Assembly: GCF_051521505.1 (NCBI RefSeq)
Contig: NZ_CP150356.1
Location: 7,502,001-7,566,000 of the forward strand
Direction of reading: 5' to 3'
DNA length: 64,000 nucleotides
Source of the DNA: Sorangium sp025924095
GTDB taxonomy: Bacteria > Myxococcota_A > Polyangia > Polyangiales > Polyangiaceae
Position 1 is the stretch's first letter. Each line of letters starts with the position of its first letter. The position numbers were made by a program, and so were the translations under genes. The notes beneath the pieces are model-generated. The model saw nothing but the letters and a program-made list of their open reading frames with translations. It was not told the origin of the DNA and ran no database searches. Below are positions 62,617-64,000 of the stretch, one piece after another.

Positions 62617-63966
62617 ATGAGCATCTGCAACGAAGAAGACGAGCACGACGAACACGACGAGAAGGCGGACTCTTCCAAGGCGCCTTTTGACTATCTCGAA
62701 GCCCTCCACAGCGCGCTCCTGGACGAGAACGACCCGGTCAAACGGCAGCAGATCGAGGCCGGCATGGTCTTCAAGTGGCTGAAAGAAGAGCCGCTCCCGT
62801 TCCTCCGCCAGCTGCGACGCGAGCGGCCCGTCTTCGCCAACCCAGCCCTCACGCTCGTGACTCGATACAACGATGTCATGGAGGTGCTCAGCACCAACGA
62901 CGTCTTCACGGTCGACAACATCGCGCCCAAGCTGATCGAGGACGTGGGCCAGAATATCCTGGCTATGAACGACTCGCCCAAGTACGAGAAGGAGAAGTCG
63001 CTGCTCCGCCTGGCGTTTCCTCGCGCCGATCTGCCCCGTTACCGTCAATTCGTCATCGAGGAGGCGAACCGGCTGTTGACCCATGTTGGCATCGACAGGC
63101 CGTTCGACCTCGCCGGGGAATATGCGCTCAAGGTGCCAGCCGCTGCGATGGCGCGATATCTCGGCGTCGGCGAGATACCGACCGAGAAGGTGGTGGCGTG
63201 GACCCACGCGCTGTTCCACGACATCTTCCTCAATCCGACCAATGATCCGGCAGCCGTGGGGGCGGCGCAGGCCGCCCGTCAGGAGGCGCTGCCCATGATC
63301 GACGCGATCATCGCCGCGCGCAAGAAGCAGCTCGCACACTCGCCTCCGCCAGAGCAGCCCTCGGTGATGGACCGCTACCTGCTGATGCAGGCGGTCCCCG
63401 AGACCTACGAGAGCGACGAGGGGATCCGCGACGTGATCCTGGGGCTTCTCATGGGCTGCGTGGATCTCAGCGGCGGCGCGATCGTCAACGTTCTGGTCGA
63501 GCTGATGAGGCGCCCGCGCGTGCTGCGCGAGGCGCTCAACGTGGCGAATGTCGCGGACGACGCCGCCATAACCGGCTATGTGCTGGAGGCGCTACGTTTC
63601 CGTCCCCCCTCGGTCGGCGTCACCAGCCGCTGTGTGCGCGAATACACGGTCGGGCTTGGCACGCATCACCAGGCGAAGATCCCCGCCGGCGCGCTGGTGA
63701 TGGCGTGCAGCGCCTCGGCGATGCACGACCCAGAGCACATCGCGGCCCCGGACGAGTTCAAGCCCGGACGCCTGGCGAGCAAGAACTACCTGTTCTGGGA
63801 GTCAGGGATCCATACGTGCCACGGCAAGTATGTAGCCATTCTGCATATCTCGATCGCCGTCAAACAGCTGCTGCGGGCCGGCGTTCCCAACCGGATCGAT
63901 CCCACGCCGCGCCATCACGGGTACCCTTCGGCGTTCCGCGTGCGCCTGGCCCCTGTCGAGGGCTGA
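62617..63966 (+). CDS. Cytochrome P450 paired with the lipoxygenase
   Basis: 449 aa, soluble bacterial type. The N-terminal 20 residues are Asp/Glu/His-rich. The ExxR motif is EALR at about residue 324; the haem loop is WESGIHTCHG with ligand Cys401, where the usual Phe is Trp. The I-helix reads GLLMGCVDLSGGAIVN and lacks the normal acid-Thr pair needed for O2 activation. Known P450s that use fatty-acid hydroperoxides (the CYP74 group, for example) have likewise lost this pair. With the lipoxygenase 28 bp upstream, conversion of lipid hydroperoxides is a reasonable inference. It ends 34 bp before the window edge. Confidence 0.93.
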   Translation: MSICNEEDEHDEHDEKADSSKAPFDYLEALHSALLDENDPVKRQQIEAGMVFKWLKEEPLPFLRQLRRERPVFANPALTLVTRYNDVMEVLSTNDVFTVDNIAPKLIEDVGQNILAMNDSPKYEKEKSLLRLAFPRADLPRYRQFVIEEANRLLTHVGIDRPFDLAGEYALKVPAAAMARYLGVGEIPTEKVVAWTHALFHDIFLNPTNDPAAVGAAQAARQEALPMIDAIIAARKKQLAHSPPPEQPSVMDRYLLMQAVPETYESDEGIRDVILGLLMGCVDLSGGAIVNVLVELMRRPRVLREALNVANVADDAAITGYVLEALRFRPPSVGVTSRCVREYTVGLGTHHQAKIPAGALVMACSASAMHDPEHIAAPDEFKPGRLASKNYLFWESGIHTCHGKYVAILHISIAVKQLLRAGVPNRIDPTPRHHGYPSAFRVRLAPVEG

Positions 63967-64000
63967 CCACGCGTTCCCGAGGTGGATCTCGTCCACGGGT

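Overview
The window is about 70% G+C, with strongly G/C-biased third codon positions, and it carries many lipobox lipoproteins and Cys-rich secreted proteins. This points to a large-genome myxobacterium, most likely Sorangium/Polyangium-like; the assignment is inference from content. No rRNA, tRNA or CRISPR array was recognised, and there is no intact transcription-factor gene.

Layout. 1-2992: cyclophilin lipoprotein (cut by the left edge), aldo/keto reductase, metallo-beta-lactamase-fold hydrolase. 3000-7078: a dispersed GCAAAGGCG-type repeat element split by a group II intron (3098-6939). That intron's reverse-transcriptase gene is itself split, inside the catalytic YADD motif, by a second group II intron (3740-5617) with its own reverse transcriptase: a nested 'twintron'. 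7334-10583: sugar ABC importer (two permeases and a binding protein, no ATPase). 10934-14923: VanW-domain protein, then the tightly overlapping miaB / gamma-carbonic anhydrase / ThiS operon. 15199-18905: acyl-CoA synthetase, proline iminopeptidase, host-attachment-family protein. 18936-24286: a 1288-residue lipoprotein translationally coupled to a FadL-like porin. 24452-32096: glmU and a complete Mrp Na+/H+ antiporter operon (A-B fusion, C, D, E, F, G). 32118-34996: GTP cyclohydrolase II and an acyl-CoA dehydrogenase.

36239-44588 is an accessory and decaying region. It holds a restriction-endonuclease remnant, a 13-unit 21/22-bp minisatellite, an NHL-type lipoprotein, a T4 Rnl2-like RNA ligase coupled to a small protein, a helicase N-terminus with an in-frame stop, a perfect 142-bp tandem duplication that breaks a gene, a duplicated small-protein family, a DUF3606 protein and several small orphans. 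It looks like the remains of a phage or integrative element.

44589-59945 returns to chromosomal-type genes: an EamA transporter, a trypsin-like protease with six lectin-like repeats, an RND efflux pump with its adaptor, two paralogous Cys-rich lipoproteins, a PEGA/TPR-like protein sharing a 29-bp upstream element with one of them, a HAD phosphatase and a penicillin-acylase-family lipoprotein. An IS91-type transposase remnant follows.

The right end (60841-63966) is a two-gene unit of a lipoxygenase and a cytochrome P450 with an atypical I-helix. The inferred role is an oxylipin pathway in which the P450 uses the hydroperoxide made by the lipoxygenase. The nested intron and the lipoxygenase-P450 pair are the strongest candidates for follow-up.
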